Shown: positions 45,117-54,503, counted from the stretch's first letter. The stretch is 64,000 nt of DNA from Microcella putealis (GCF_004216575.1 NZ_SGWW01000002.1:1-64000); one strand, 5' to 3'. Notes: generated by a model not told the origin, from the letters alone. Numbers and translations are program-made.

Positions 45117-46616
45117 GTGACTGAGTCGAGCGAGCCCCGCACCCGGAGGGCCGCCCGCCCCCCGCGCCAGGGTTTTGCGGGCTGGGTTACGCGGCACCGC
45201 GTCGCCGTGACGGCGACGGCGCTCAGCCTTGTCTTCGCCCTGCTGGGAACGGGGGCGGTCTTCGTTGGCGTCGCGGTGGGCGAAGATCGGGCTTCTGCCG
45301 CGATCGTCGACGCCGTTGCCCCCGATGCGCTCGCGATCCCCGAGCCGGAGCCTGAGCCTGAGCCCGACCCGCGACCGACCCCGGGCGACGACACCTCGGC
45401 GAGCCCGCTGCGCACCTGCACCATCTCGACTCCTGCCGGCGACCCGCGGCTCGGCGCTTTCGCCGGGCACGTCATCGATCTGGAGACCGGTGACGCCCTG
45501 TTCGACCGGTCGGGCGCCGTCGGTCAGCCCGCGGCGAGCGGCATGAAGGTTCTCACAGCCGCGGCCGCTCTCGCGTCGCTGGGCCCCAACTTTCGTATGA
45601 GCACGCGCGTCGTCGCCGGCGCCGAGCCCGGCACGGTGGTGCTGGTGGGCGGCGGCGACGTGACCCTCAGTGCTCTGGCTCCCGGCCAGGAAAGCGTCTA
45701 CGTCGGCGCGCCGAAGCTCGCCGATCTCGCGGCGCAGACGGTCGCCGCGTACGCGCAGGCGAACCCCGATGCCCCGGCGATTACGCGGGTGGTGCTCGAT
45801 TCGTCGTACTTCCCCGAGGCCGACCACTGGGATTCGACGTGGGAGCGACGCCTCATGGGGCAGGGCTTCACGGCCGAGGTCACCGCACTGCAGGTCGACG
45901 GCGACCGCTCGAACCCACGCGTCCAGACCAGCCCGCGCTCACAAGACCCGATTGGCCGTGCCGGGCAGGCGTTCGCGCAGGCACTCGCCGCGGCGGGCAA
46001 CCCCGGCGGCCAGCCCGCTGCCATCGAGCGAGGCACCGCGTCGGGCGGTCTTCAGCTCGCCGAGGTGCTGTCGCAGCCGCTCTCGCAGCTCGTGCAGCCC
46101 ATGCTGCGCGAGAGCGACAACTCGCTCGCCGAGACCATCGGCCGCCTGATCTCGCACCACTATGGCCTGGGCGGCACGGCCGCCAGCCTGACCGATGCGT
46201 TCACGCGCGCGCTGTCGACGTACAGCGTGGCCACTGACGGTGTGCTTATTCGCGATGCATCCGGGCTCTCGTTCGCGAACGAGATTCCCCCGGCCTACCT
46301 TGCCCAGCTCTTCACGGTGATCGAGCGCACTCCTTCGATGAGCGAAATCACCGCGGGTCTGCCCGTCGCGGGCCAGACCGGAACGCTCCGCAACCGCTTC
46401 ACCGGAGCGAACGCGGCAGCGGCGGGCGCGGTCACGGCGAAGACCGGCTTCATCACGAACGTCTACACGCTGTCGGGGCTGATGACGGCGGCTGACGGTA
46501 GCCGCCTGGCGTTCAGCCTGTACGCCCTCGGGCCGGTCAACGATTCGGCCCGGCCCGCTCTCGACACCCTCACGACCGCGATCCACGCGTGCGGCAATAA
46601 TCTCTCTAACCTGTAG
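45117..46616 (+). CDS. dacB: D-alanyl-D-alanine carboxypeptidase/endopeptidase, PBP4 class
   Basis: A peptidase S13 protein of 499 residues. A basic cytoplasmic start precedes a transmembrane helix or signal anchor (about 28-56) and a Pro/Glu repeat linker (PEPEPEPEPDPRP). The three penicillin-binding motifs are SGMK (Ser141 and Lys144), SDN (333-335) and KTG (442-444). The large insertion between the first two motifs is characteristic of this class. It trims or cleaves peptidoglycan stem peptides outside the membrane. The GTG start appears leaderless. Confidence 0.92.
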   Translation: MTESSEPRTRRAARPPRQGFAGWVTRHRVAVTATALSLVFALLGTGAVFVGVAVGEDRASAAIVDAVAPDALAIPEPEPEPEPDPRPTPGDDTSASPLRTCTISTPAGDPRLGAFAGHVIDLETGDALFDRSGAVGQPAASGMKVLTAAAALASLGPNFRMSTRVVAGAEPGTVVLVGGGDVTLSALAPGQESVYVGAPKLADLAAQTVAAYAQANPDAPAITRVVLDSSYFPEADHWDSTWERRLMGQGFTAEVTALQVDGDRSNPRVQTSPRSQDPIGRAGQAFAQALAAAGNPGGQPAAIERGTASGGLQLAEVLSQPLSQLVQPMLRESDNSLAETIGRLISHHYGLGGTAASLTDAFTRALSTYSVATDGVLIRDASGLSFANEIPPAYLAQLFTVIERTPSMSEITAGLPVAGQTGTLRNRFTGANAAAAGAVTAKTGFITNVYTLSGLMTAADGSRLAFSLYALGPVNDSARPALDTLTTAIHACGNNLSNL

Positions 46617-46638
46617 CCCGATCCCGTCCGGAGGCGTC

Positions 46639-47229
46639 ATGTCCCGCGCACTGCTCATCATCGACGTGCAGAACGACTTCACCGAGGGCGGGGCACTGGG
46701 GGTCGACGGGGGAGCGGCGGTCGCCCAGGCCATCACCGACTACCTCAGCGAAAATCCCGACTTCTACGACGTCGTGATTGCCTCCCGCGACTGGCACGAC
46801 GGCGACAACGACAACGGCGGCCATTTCGCCGCCGAGGATGCTGCCCCCGACTTTGTCGACACCTGGCCGGCTCACTGCGTGGCCGGTACCGAGGGCGCCG
46901 AGTATCACCCCGCGATCGACACGGGCCTGATCGACATCCACGTGCGGAAGGGCCAGGGCGTGCCCGCGTACTCGATCTTCGAGGGCACGACGGATGACGG
47001 CCGGGCGCTGCCGGTCGCCCTCGACGCGCTCGGAGTGACGCACGTCGACGTCGTCGGCATTGCGACCGACTACTGCGTGCGGGCTTCGGCGCTCGACGCG
47101 CTCGGCTCGGGCCGTGAGGTGCGGGTCTTGCGCGACCTCGTCGCCGGCGTCGCCGCAGAGTCGAGCGAGGCGGCCCTGCACGAGATCGCTGCCGCGGGCG
47201 GGCACGTTGAGGTGGCGGGTCGCGCCTAG
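46639..47229 (+). CDS. pncA: nicotinamidase (isochorismatase fold)
   Basis: A protein of 196 residues. The catalytic triad is Asp9 (LLIIDVQNDF), Lys104 (VRKGQG) and Cys146 (ATDYCVRASALDAL). The metal-binding DWH and the following GGHF near 51-63 are present. It converts nicotinamide to nicotinate for NAD salvage. The segment WPAHCVAGTEGAEYHP is diagnostic for this group. GGAGGC precedes the ATG. It ends 25 bases before the convergent ABC exporter. Confidence 0.94.
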   Translation: MSRALLIIDVQNDFTEGGALGVDGGAAVAQAITDYLSENPDFYDVVIASRDWHDGDNDNGGHFAAEDAAPDFVDTWPAHCVAGTEGAEYHPAIDTGLIDIHVRKGQGVPAYSIFEGTTDDGRALPVALDALGVTHVDVVGIATDYCVRASALDALGSGREVRVLRDLVAGVAAESSEAALHEIAAAGGHVEVAGRA

Positions 47230-47254
47230 TGTCTCGACGCCGAGCTGGCCCCCA

Positions 47255-49135
47255 TCAGGAGGTCTCGGCGGGCGCCTCATCCTTCGGCACGAGCAGCTGG
47301 TGCTGCGCGAGGTCGCGATAGAGCGGCACATCCCGTACGAGCTCGGCGTGGGTTCCCGTTCCGACGACCTGCCCGTGCTCGAGCACGACGATTTGGTCAC
47401 TGTCGACAACGGTCGACAGTCGGTGCGCGATGACGATCAGCGTGCGGTTCTCGGCGACGGCGTCGATCGCGTCACGCATGAGCTGCTCGTTCAGCCCGTC
47501 GAGCGAGGAGGTCGACTCATCCAGCAACAGGATCGGGGGAGCGGCCAATAATGCCCGCGCGATCGCGAGGCGCTGACGCTCACCGCCCGACAGCATCACA
47601 CCGTCTTCGCCAACCTGCGCGTCGAGCCCCGCGTCGGTGCGGTCGAGCACCGAGCCGAGGTTCACCCGCCGCAGCACCTCGACGCACTGCTCGTCGCTGG
47701 CGCCGGGGGTGCCGAGCAGCAGGTTGTCGCGCAGGGTGCCGGCCAGCACCGGGGCGTCCTGTTCGACGTAGCCGATGCGGCTGCGCAGCTCGGTGCGGTC
47801 GAGCGCGCGAATGTCGACGCCGGTCATGCGGATGACGCCGTCGGTGGGGTCGTAGAACCGCTCGACGAGCGACAGGATCGTCGACTTACCCGCCCCGCTC
47901 GGCCCGACGAGCGCCGTGCGTGAGCCCTGCGGCACGGCGAAGCTCACGCCCCGCAGCACCGTCGTGTCGCGCGTTTCGTGCTCACCCACCAGCTCGGCGA
48001 TCGCCTTCTCGGCCTCTGTCTTGTGCGCGGCCTCGGGGTAGCGGAAGTGCACCGCGTCGAACGCGATCGCGGCCCGATCCTCCGTGGCGGGCGCCGGCGT
48101 GACACCGGCGTCAGACTCGGCCTCGCTCGGCAACGCGATGATCTCCTGAATGCGGCCGAGCGCGCCGAGCGCGCTGTTCACGCTCGTCACGGCCCCAAAC
48201 GCCTGGCCGAGCGGCCCGATGATCAAGAACAGAAAGAGGATAAACGCCACGAGGTCGGCGATTCCGATCGCCCCCGAGGCGACGCGATAGCCGCCGACCC
48301 CCAGCACGACGAGGAACGAGATCTGCAGCGCGATGGAGGAGATCGGCACGACGAGGGCCGAGATTTTCGCGACGGTGATTCCCTGCTTCCAGGCGCCCCG
48401 CGCATCCTCATCGACCGTCGCGATTTCGCGGTCGGTCGCGTTCGCGGCGCGCACCGTGCGCACCGACGAGATCGCGCGCTCAACGGCGGCGGTCAGGTCG
48501 CCCACCTTCTCTTGCGCCTTGCGGCTCGCCACGCGGATGCGCCGCGACAGCACGACGACCGTCACGACCGACACGGCGATCACGAGCAGGGTGAGACCGA
48601 GCAGCAGCGGGTCGATGATCAGCATCGCGATGATCGCGCCGACGAAGATGAGGCTGCCGCCGATCGCCTCCACGAGGCCCTGCGTCAAGACGGCACGCAA
48701 CAGGGTGGTGTCGCTGCCGACCCGGCTGACGAGGTCGCCCGTGCGGCGCTGGTCGAACTCGCTGATCGGCAGGTGCAGCATGCGACGCACGAGCGTACGG
48801 CGGCTCGAGAGCACGACGCCCTCGCCGGTGCGCTGCAGCAGGTAGTGGCCGAAGCCGCTGAGCAGGGCGCTGATGATCACGAGGGCGACAAGCACGGCGA
48901 CGAGACCGCCGAGCGGCTCGTTCGCCTCCACCAGCGTGATGACCTGGCTGACGAGCAGCGGCTGCGCGAGCGATGCCGCGGCGCCCAGGATCGAGATCAC
49001 GATCACCCACGAGAGCACCTTTTTGTGCTCAAGCAGGTACGGCAGCAGCTGCGAGAAGCTGGCGCGGGGGCCGTCGTCGGCGGCGGGGCGGCCGAACCCG
49101 CGGCGCGTGCGGGCGGAGGGTGTGGTGTTTGTCAC
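47255..49135 (-). CDS. ABC exporter with fused membrane and ATPase domains
   Basis: A half-transporter of 626 residues. Residues 35-320 are a six-helix type IV exporter domain. Residues 365-610 are the ATPase, with Walker A GPSGAGKST, signature LSGGERQRLAIARALL, Walker B ILLLDESTSSLD and switch His in VIAHRLSTV. It probably works as a homodimer exporting drugs or lipids. A GTG start preceded by GAGGA lies four bases past the stop of the small HTH gene, so the two form an operon that starts at the palindromic promoter. Confidence 0.92.
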   Translation of the reverse strand: MTNTTPSARTRRGFGRPAADDGPRASFSQLLPYLLEHKKVLSWVIVISILGAAASLAQPLLVSQVITLVEANEPLGGLVAVLVALVIISALLSGFGHYLLQRTGEGVVLSSRRTLVRRMLHLPISEFDQRRTGDLVSRVGSDTTLLRAVLTQGLVEAIGGSLIFVGAIIAMLIIDPLLLGLTLLVIAVSVVTVVVLSRRIRVASRKAQEKVGDLTAAVERAISSVRTVRAANATDREIATVDEDARGAWKQGITVAKISALVVPISSIALQISFLVVLGVGGYRVASGAIGIADLVAFILFLFLIIGPLGQAFGAVTSVNSALGALGRIQEIIALPSEAESDAGVTPAPATEDRAAIAFDAVHFRYPEAAHKTEAEKAIAELVGEHETRDTTVLRGVSFAVPQGSRTALVGPSGAGKSTILSLVERFYDPTDGVIRMTGVDIRALDRTELRSRIGYVEQDAPVLAGTLRDNLLLGTPGASDEQCVEVLRRVNLGSVLDRTDAGLDAQVGEDGVMLSGGERQRLAIARALLAAPPILLLDESTSSLDGLNEQLMRDAIDAVAENRTLIVIAHRLSTVVDSDQIVVLEHGQVVGTGTHAELVRDVPLYRDLAQHQLLVPKDEAPAETS

Positions 49136-49139
49136 GCGA

Positions 49140-49352
49140 CTATCCTCGTCCGTATTTTTTGTGCACGGCCTGACGGCTCACGCCGAGCGCGGTCGCGATC
49201 ATCTGCCATCCGCAGCCCTGGGTGCGTGCGCGTCGCACGAGAGCCGACTCTTCGCGTTCGATCTCTCGACGCAGTTGCGCAATGGCTCGCAGGGAGCGCA
49301 GGGGGTCGTCGTGGCTCGCTGCGTCCGCGAGCGTTCGAAGTGAATCAGCCAT
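49140..49352 (-). CDS. small helix-turn-helix DNA-binding protein
   Basis: A protein of 70 residues. A charged helix (LRAIAQLRREIEREESALVR) is followed by a helix-turn-helix of the sigma-region-4/resolvase type at the C-terminus: GWQMIATALGVSRQAVHKKY. Its ATG has no Shine-Dalgarno and lies six bases after the -10-like TAAGGT, so the transcript should be leaderless. Two identical-arm palindromes cover that promoter. It is inferred to be an autorepressor controlling the exporter downstream and perhaps the divergent ABC-2 genes. Confidence 0.85.
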   Translation of the reverse strand: MADSLRTLADAASHDDPLRSLRAIAQLRREIEREESALVRRARTQGCGWQMIATALGVSRQAVHKKYGRG

Positions 49353-49354
49353 GT

Positions 49355-49398
49355 GTCAACCTTAGTTGACGAGAAGGGGGTCGTCAACCTGGGTTGAC
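49355..49398 (-). promoter_or_regulatory. promoter with two palindromic operators for the HTH-exporter operon
   Basis: GTCAAC-CTTA-GTTGAC (49355-49370) and GTCAAC-CTGG-GTTGAC (49383-49398) are perfect 6+4+6 palindromes with centres 28 bp apart. On the minus strand TTGACG (49382-49387) and TAAGGT (49359-49364) form a promoter with 17-bp spacing, so one palindrome covers the -35 and the other the -10. Confidence 0.8.
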
Positions 49399-49446
49399 GC
49401 CCGTTTGCTGCGCACGGTGCGATGGTCGCTCACGGGAAAGCGGGTC

Positions 49447-49452
49447 TATGCT
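49447..49452 (+). promoter_or_regulatory. candidate -10 of the ABC-2 exporter operon
   Basis: TATGCT lies eight bases before the chosen GTG start, again without a Shine-Dalgarno. No clear -35 is seen. The second palindrome is 49 bases upstream, close enough for dual control. Confidence 0.35.
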
Positions 49453-49460
49453 CGACTCTC

Positions 49461-50387
49461 GTGCCAGCGCCCGTCATCTCCGCCCAGTCGCTTACGAAGA
49501 AGTACGACGACTTCACCGCCGTCGCGGGCATCGACTTCGAGGTCGCCCCCGGCGAATCCTTCGGGCTGCTCGGCCCGAACGGCGCAGGCAAGTCGACCAC
49601 CATGCGCATGATCGGCGCCGTGTCGACCCGCACCGACGGCGAACTCACGATTCTCGGGCTTGACCCGAACACGCACGGCCCCGACATCCGTTCGCAGCTC
49701 GGCGTGGTGCCGCAGCAAGACAACCTCGACCTTGACCTGCGCGTGCGCGACAACCTGCTCGTCTACGGCCGCTACTTCGGCCTGCCGCGCAAGCAGATCG
49801 CTGAGCGCGCCGACGAGTTGCTTGAGTTCGCCCAGCTCGCCGATCGCCGCGGCGCGAAGGTCGACGAGCTGTCGGGCGGCATGAAGCGGCGGCTCACGAT
49901 CGCGCGGGCGCTCATTAACGACCCGCGCATCCTGTTGCTCGACGAGCCGACGACGGGCCTCGACCCGCAGGCGCGGCACATTCTGTGGGATCGCCTGTTC
50001 CGTCTGAAAGAGCGCGGCACGACGCTCGTGTTGACCACCCACTACATGGACGAGGCCGAGCAGCTCTGCGATCGGCTCGTCGTCGTCGACAAGGGCCAGA
50101 TCATGGCCGAAGGCTCGCCCGCCTCGCTCATTCGCGACTACTCGAGCCGCGAGGTGCTCGAGGTGCGCTTCGGCAGCGACAAAAATGCCGAGGCCGCCGA
50201 GCGGGTGCAGGGCATCGGCGAACGCATCGAGGTGCTGCCCGACCGCCTGCTGATCTACAGCGACAACGGCGAGGCCGAACTGGTGAAGATCACCGAGATG
50301 GGGCTGCACCCGATCACCTCGCTTGTGCGCCGCTCGTCGCTGGAGGACGTCTTCCTGCGCCTGACCGGGCGGAGCCTCGTCGAATGA
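49461..50387 (+). CDS. ABC-2 exporter ATPase (drug-resistance type)
   Basis: A protein of 308 residues with Walker [10 protein letters not shown] near 41, signature LSGGMKRRLTIARALI and Walker B ILLLDEPTTGLDPQAR. The C-terminal part continues to residue 308 as in the NodI/DrrA group. It powers the two permeases that follow. The GTG start is chosen because the family N-terminus (VISAQSLTKKYDDF) begins just after it; an in-frame ATG upstream lacks a ribosome binding site. The stop overlaps the next start by four bases. Confidence 0.9.
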   Translation: MPAPVISAQSLTKKYDDFTAVAGIDFEVAPGESFGLLGPNGAGKSTTMRMIGAVSTRTDGELTILGLDPNTHGPDIRSQLGVVPQQDNLDLDLRVRDNLLVYGRYFGLPRKQIAERADELLEFAQLADRRGAKVDELSGGMKRRLTIARALINDPRILLLDEPTTGLDPQARHILWDRLFRLKERGTTLVLTTHYMDEAEQLCDRLVVVDKGQIMAEGSPASLIRDYSSREVLEVRFGSDKNAEAAERVQGIGERIEVLPDRLLIYSDNGEAELVKITEMGLHPITSLVRRSSLEDVFLRLTGRSLVE

Positions 50388-51202
50388 CCGTGACCGACGA
50401 CGCCCGCCGCGCCCTCACCTCCGGCGCCGCGCCGCGCCGCTTCGGCGCGCTGTACATCCTCGAGCACCGCATCCGCGCGCTGCGGGGCTACGCGTGGTCG
50501 GCCGTGATGACGAGCCTCGGCAACCCGATTGTGTACCTCTTCGCCCTCGGCGTTGGTCTCGCGAGCCTCGTACCGGCCGGTATCGGCGGGGTGAGCTACC
50601 TCGAGTTTGTCGCGCCCGCGCTGCTGTGCACGGCGGCAATGACCGTCGCCGCGAACGAGACGACGTACCCGATCGTCGCCGGCTTCAAGTGGAACCCGAT
50701 CTTCCACGGCATGAACGCCTCGCCCATCACGGGTCGGCAGATCGTGCACGGCACGATGCTGTTCATCGCGCTGCGCATGACCTTCGCCGTCGCGGTCTAC
50801 TACGCGGTGATCCTCGCCTTCGGGGCGGTGCCGAGCGCGTGGGGCATCCTCTCGGTCGCGATCGCGGTGCTCACCGGCATGGCGATTGGCCTGCTGATCT
50901 CGTCGTACTCGTCGACGCTGAAGGACGAGCGCGGCCAGCTCGCCATGGTGATGCGCTTCGGTTTCACGCCGATGTTCCTCTTCTCGGGCACCTTCTTCCC
51001 GCTGTCCGAGCTGCCGATCTACCTGCAACCCATCGGCTGGATTTCGCCGCTCTGGCACGGGGTCGAGCTGGGCCGACTCGCCACCTACGGCCAGCCGATC
51101 GCCCCGTGGCTGATCGCCGTGCACATCGGCTACCTCGTCTCGATCATCGTCATCGGCCTGTGGTCGACGAGCCGCACCGTCACGAGGAGGCTCGCCGGAT
51201 GA
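50384..51202 (+). CDS. ABC-2 exporter permease 1
   Basis: A membrane protein of 272 residues with six hydrophobic segments of the ABC2_membrane (NodJ/DrrB) type. It includes GNPIVYLFALGVGLASLVP, MTVAANETTYPIVAGFKWNP and the conserved FLFSGTFFPLSELP followed by PLWHGVELGR. It pairs with the next permease to form a heterodimeric channel. The ATGA overlap at both ends shows tight coupling. Confidence 0.9.
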   Translation: MTVTDDARRALTSGAAPRRFGALYILEHRIRALRGYAWSAVMTSLGNPIVYLFALGVGLASLVPAGIGGVSYLEFVAPALLCTAAMTVAANETTYPIVAGFKWNPIFHGMNASPITGRQIVHGTMLFIALRMTFAVAVYYAVILAFGAVPSAWGILSVAIAVLTGMAIGLLISSYSSTLKDERGQLAMVMRFGFTPMFLFSGTFFPLSELPIYLQPIGWISPLWHGVELGRLATYGQPIAPWLIAVHIGYLVSIIVIGLWSTSRTVTRRLAG

Positions 51203-52059
51203 CCGCCCCCGCCCCCGCAGCGCCGGCTGGCGCGCCCCTGCCCGAACGCGGTCGCCCGGCCGTGCCGCCCGCCGGGCGCAGCCGCGGCCTGTACGCCGGC
51301 AACACGCGCGCCGTCGTCGGCCGCGGATTGCTTGCGACCAAGAGCAACAACTGGCTGATCGTCGTCTCGGGCTTCTTCGAGCCGGTGTTCTATCTGCTCT
51401 CGCTCGGCATCGGCTTCGGCGCGATCGTCGGCACCGTGCAGACCGCGACCGGCGCCGAGGTGCCGTACGCGGCCTTCATCGCGCCGGCCTTGCTGGCGGT
51501 GTCGGCGATGAACGGCGCCGTCTACGACTCAACGTGGAACGTCTTCTTCAAGCTGCACTACGCGAAGCTCTACCAGGGCATGCTCACCACCACGCTCGGG
51601 CCCCTCGACGTCGCCCTCGGCGAGATCCTGCTGGCTCTCTTGCGCGGGGCGCTCTACGCCACCGGCTTCATGGTCATCATGCAGGTGCTGGGGCTGAACC
51701 TGGCCTGGACGGCGATTCTCGCGCTGCCGGCCGTGCTGATCATCGCCTTTGGGTTCGCCAGCATCGGCATGGCGATTACGAGCTACCTCAAGACGTTCCA
51801 GCAGATGGACTGGGTCAACTTCATCATGCTGCCGATGTTCCTCTTCTCGGCGACCTTCTACCCGATCTCGGTGTACCCGCAGGCGATCCAGTGGATCATT
51901 CAGGCCCTGCCGCTCTGGCACGGCGTCGAGCTGATCCGCAGCTTCACCACCGGTTCGCTGACCGAGATGGTTTGGGTGCACCTCGGCTACTTCGGGCTCA
52001 TGATCGCGATCGGCATCGCGGTGACGACGCGCCGCCTGCGAAAGCTGTTCCTCAACTAG
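51199..52059 (+). CDS. ABC-2 exporter permease 2
   Basis: A membrane protein of 286 residues with six hydrophobic segments after a Pro- and Ala-rich cytoplasmic N-terminus of about 45 residues. Shared family segments are FLFSATFYPISVYP and LPLWHGVELIRSFTTG. It resembles permease 1 throughout, suggesting an old duplication. It completes the three-gene exporter, whose cargo is unknown; a drug, lipid or polysaccharide is possible. Confidence 0.9.
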   Translation: MTAPAPAAPAGAPLPERGRPAVPPAGRSRGLYAGNTRAVVGRGLLATKSNNWLIVVSGFFEPVFYLLSLGIGFGAIVGTVQTATGAEVPYAAFIAPALLAVSAMNGAVYDSTWNVFFKLHYAKLYQGMLTTTLGPLDVALGEILLALLRGALYATGFMVIMQVLGLNLAWTAILALPAVLIIAFGFASIGMAITSYLKTFQQMDWVNFIMLPMFLFSATFYPISVYPQAIQWIIQALPLWHGVELIRSFTTGSLTEMVWVHLGYFGLMIAIGIAVTTRRLRKLFLN

Positions 52060-52127
52060 CTGCGCGATGCGCGCGGCCCGCCCCGCGCATCCGCCCCCGC
52101 ACATGTCTGCCCAAATCGACCGTGAAT

Positions 52128-52173
52128 GGTCAGTTGTGGGGCGATCGACGCGGTGAGCCCCCCACAACTGACC
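52128..52173. repeat. inverted repeat in the 320-bp gap after the ABC-2 operon
   Basis: GGTCAGTTGTGGGG and CCCCACAACTGACC are perfect 14-base arms separated by 18 bases. One mismatch further out, the pairing continues. It may terminate the ABC-2 operon, or be a copy of a dispersed element. The rest of the gap to 52266 shows no gene. Confidence 0.6.
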
Positions 52174-52266
52174 GTTGAGCGAGCCGCGGGGTTGGATGCC
52201 GTGTGCCCGGTGCACGGGACGCGTGTAGGGAGATGGGTGCCGGGGGTGCGGGACGGGCACGCGAAA

Positions 52267-52297
52267 CGGGGGCGGATGCACGTAGCATCCGCCCCCG
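52267..52297 (-). terminator. terminator of the beta-amylase gene (distal)
   Basis: CGGGGGCGGATGC and GCATCCGCCCCCG form a perfect 13-bp stem with a five-base loop. On the minus strand TTTCGC follows. Confidence 0.7.
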
Positions 52298-52333
52298 CAT
52301 CGCGCGTCGCTGAGACGCGCCCGTCGCGCTACC

Positions 52334-52370
52334 GCGTTCGCGAGGCGCCTACGTGGCGCCCCGCGAACGC
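52334..52370 (-). terminator. hairpin directly after the beta-amylase stop
   Basis: A 16-bp stem with one mismatch (arms GCGTTCGCGAGGCGCC and its near complement, loop TACGT) lies eight bases past the stop codon. No T-run follows; with the next hairpin it may make a tandem terminator. Confidence 0.6.
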
Positions 52371-52377
52371 CAGCGCG

Positions 52378-54417
52378 CTACGGCCTCGTCGTGAACACCG
52401 TGGCGTTGCCGGGCAGCACGTAGACCGTGCTCGCCTGGCGGGTGTAACTACGGTCAGCCGTGTCCCAATTGCCGTTCGAGTTCGTGAACGTGAAGCCGAA
52501 CGAGTTCGGCGCGTTCTGCACCGTGATCGTCCACCAGTGGCGGCCGTTGATGAAGCCCTCGTACTGCATGGGGAAGGTGCCCGAGAGCCCGTTCCAGGTG
52601 TGCAGCGAGTAGCTCGTCGCACTCTGCCACTCGGCGAACTTGATCGTCACGGCGCCGCCGGTCGGCGGGGGCTGCGTCGTGCCACTCGGGGTTGCCGCGT
52701 ATTGCTTCGTGCGCTCGTTGAACGTGATCGTGTAGCTCGTGTTCGACTGCACCGCGATGTCGCCGCCGCTCTGTACGGCCGTGCCGCTAAGGCCCGAGCC
52801 GCCATAGTTGAGGCTCCAGTCGCCGCGCACGTCGAACTTGAAACGCTGCGACGCTGCCGAGCCGAACGACACGTTCGTCGCCGTCCACACGTCTCCCGAC
52901 TTCGTCATCGGCGTCGACAGCGACCAGTTGTTGTTCGTGCCGCGCACGTATAGCGAGTTCCACGCGCTGCCTGCCGGCCGGTACTTCTGGATGAACTGTG
53001 CGTAGCGGCTTGCGCCCGTGCCCGAGGCGACCTCGCCGACCCGCAGCACGGTCATCCCGATATAGGGGAAGGTGTCGAAGGCCTGGTTGACGTTGTCCCA
53101 GCCGTTGTTCGACGTGATGCCGCCGGCCAGCGCGTTTTCGCCCTTGATCGCGACGTTCTGGCGACCCGCCTCAGCACCGACCCAGCCGACGAGGGTCTTC
53201 GCCTGCGAGTACTGCGGGGCAAAGTTCTCGTCATTGAACTCAAGGCACGTGAAGTGCAAGATCACGCCACGGCCGCTGTCGGCCACGCGGTTCGCGAGGC
53301 CCACGATGTTCGCGTAGCCGCGGCCCGTCGATGCGGCGTTCATGTCGACGCTCGTCTGTACGAGGCCCGCCGCCACCTCGGCCGCGCGAGGCGTCGGCCC
53401 GGTCATCGACCAGTGAACGCCGGGAATCTTGTAGCCGATCTCGGCGCCGGGGAAGGAGGTGCCGAGCGCCGCGAGAACGGTGTCGAGCATCCGTTCGCCG
53501 TGGTCAACGAGGCTGCCGTTGTACCAGTCGATGAAGTCCTTGCCGTACTGCGTGTTGCGGTAGTCGCCTGACGAGAAGAAGAAGTCGGCGTTGTTCGGCG
53601 GCTGAATCTGCGACTGCGCGGTGACCTGTGTACCCCAGGCGGCATTGACGCCGGCGAGGGTGCCGTACTTGGCGATGGCGAACTGCTGGAAGCTCTTCAC
53701 CGCGAGCGGCGAGTACGCCTGCAGGGCGCCGCGGGTCGGGTAGCCGGTGCCCGAGTCGTGGCCGTTGTACGAGGGGTAGCGCAGCTCTCCGGCCGGGCCG
53801 AGCGAGACGTTGATCTCTTGCATGCGGTTCGCGTACGTCGTGCCGTAGCGGGCGACGAAGGCCTGCGTGAAGTCGCGGTACTCGTTCGCGACGACGGGCG
53901 TCGCCCAGCCCTGCACGGTCTCGTTCGAGACGTTGCCCTGCTCGCTGCGGTGCTTCAGGCCGTTCGTGCCGAGCACGATGCCGTTGTAGCTCGTTGAGGC
54001 GTACTTGCCCCACAGCCACGACGGCAGCGGAATGTTGCAGGTGTCGCCCACGTTGCCGCCGCACTGGTGGAACGAGAAGATCGGCACGATGTCGAGTCCG
54101 CGGCTCGTGATCTCGCTGAAGATGCGGTCGTAGTAGCTCCAGTTGAACTGGTTGTCGCCGGCGCCCTCGACGGTGCCCCACCACACGTCGACGGTGACGG
54201 CGTCGACGCCGTACGACTTGACGGTGTTCAGCTGTGAGCCGAACTGGCCCCAGTCACTCACCACGAGCGGTGCCATGACATTGGCGCTGAAGTTCGGGTT
54301 GTTGGTGGCGACGGCGGCGCTCGCCGGGGCCGGCTGAGGCCCAACGATGAATCCGCCGAGCAGGGCGAGGCCGAGAAGCAGCCCACCCATTTTTCTGATC
54401 AATGAACGCGTGTGCAT
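52378..54417 (-). CDS. secreted GH14 beta-amylase with C-terminal starch-binding modules
   Basis: A protein of 679 residues. A signal peptide (1-35, ending ASAAVA) is followed by a GH14 catalytic barrel (about 40-480). VDAVTVDVWWGTVEG is the family signature; Glu211 in GPAGELRYPSY and Glu427 in IKGENALAGG are the expected acid and base. A first carbohydrate-binding-like module (about 487-570, with RGTNNNWSLSTPMTKSG) and, after a Pro linker, a second of the CBM25/26 type (about 590-679, with FTNSNGNWDTADRSY) follow. It would release maltose from starch outside the cell. A MalR-like operator and a hairpin lie upstream. Confidence 0.93.
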   Translation of the reverse strand: MHTRSLIRKMGGLLLGLALLGGFIVGPQPAPASAAVATNNPNFSANVMAPLVVSDWGQFGSQLNTVKSYGVDAVTVDVWWGTVEGAGDNQFNWSYYDRIFSEITSRGLDIVPIFSFHQCGGNVGDTCNIPLPSWLWGKYASTSYNGIVLGTNGLKHRSEQGNVSNETVQGWATPVVANEYRDFTQAFVARYGTTYANRMQEINVSLGPAGELRYPSYNGHDSGTGYPTRGALQAYSPLAVKSFQQFAIAKYGTLAGVNAAWGTQVTAQSQIQPPNNADFFFSSGDYRNTQYGKDFIDWYNGSLVDHGERMLDTVLAALGTSFPGAEIGYKIPGVHWSMTGPTPRAAEVAAGLVQTSVDMNAASTGRGYANIVGLANRVADSGRGVILHFTCLEFNDENFAPQYSQAKTLVGWVGAEAGRQNVAIKGENALAGGITSNNGWDNVNQAFDTFPYIGMTVLRVGEVASGTGASRYAQFIQKYRPAGSAWNSLYVRGTNNNWSLSTPMTKSGDVWTATNVSFGSAASQRFKFDVRGDWSLNYGGSGLSGTAVQSGGDIAVQSNTSYTITFNERTKQYAATPSGTTQPPPTGGAVTIKFAEWQSATSYSLHTWNGLSGTFPMQYEGFINGRHWWTITVQNAPNSFGFTFTNSNGNWDTADRSYTRQASTVYVLPGNATVFTTRP

Positions 54418-54503
54418 ACGCTGTCTCCCGCTCCGGCGGGGGCGACCTCATCGTCGCCGCGAACCCCCGGCTGACGGGAGTATCACCCGGCGGGGCGCCA
54501 GTA

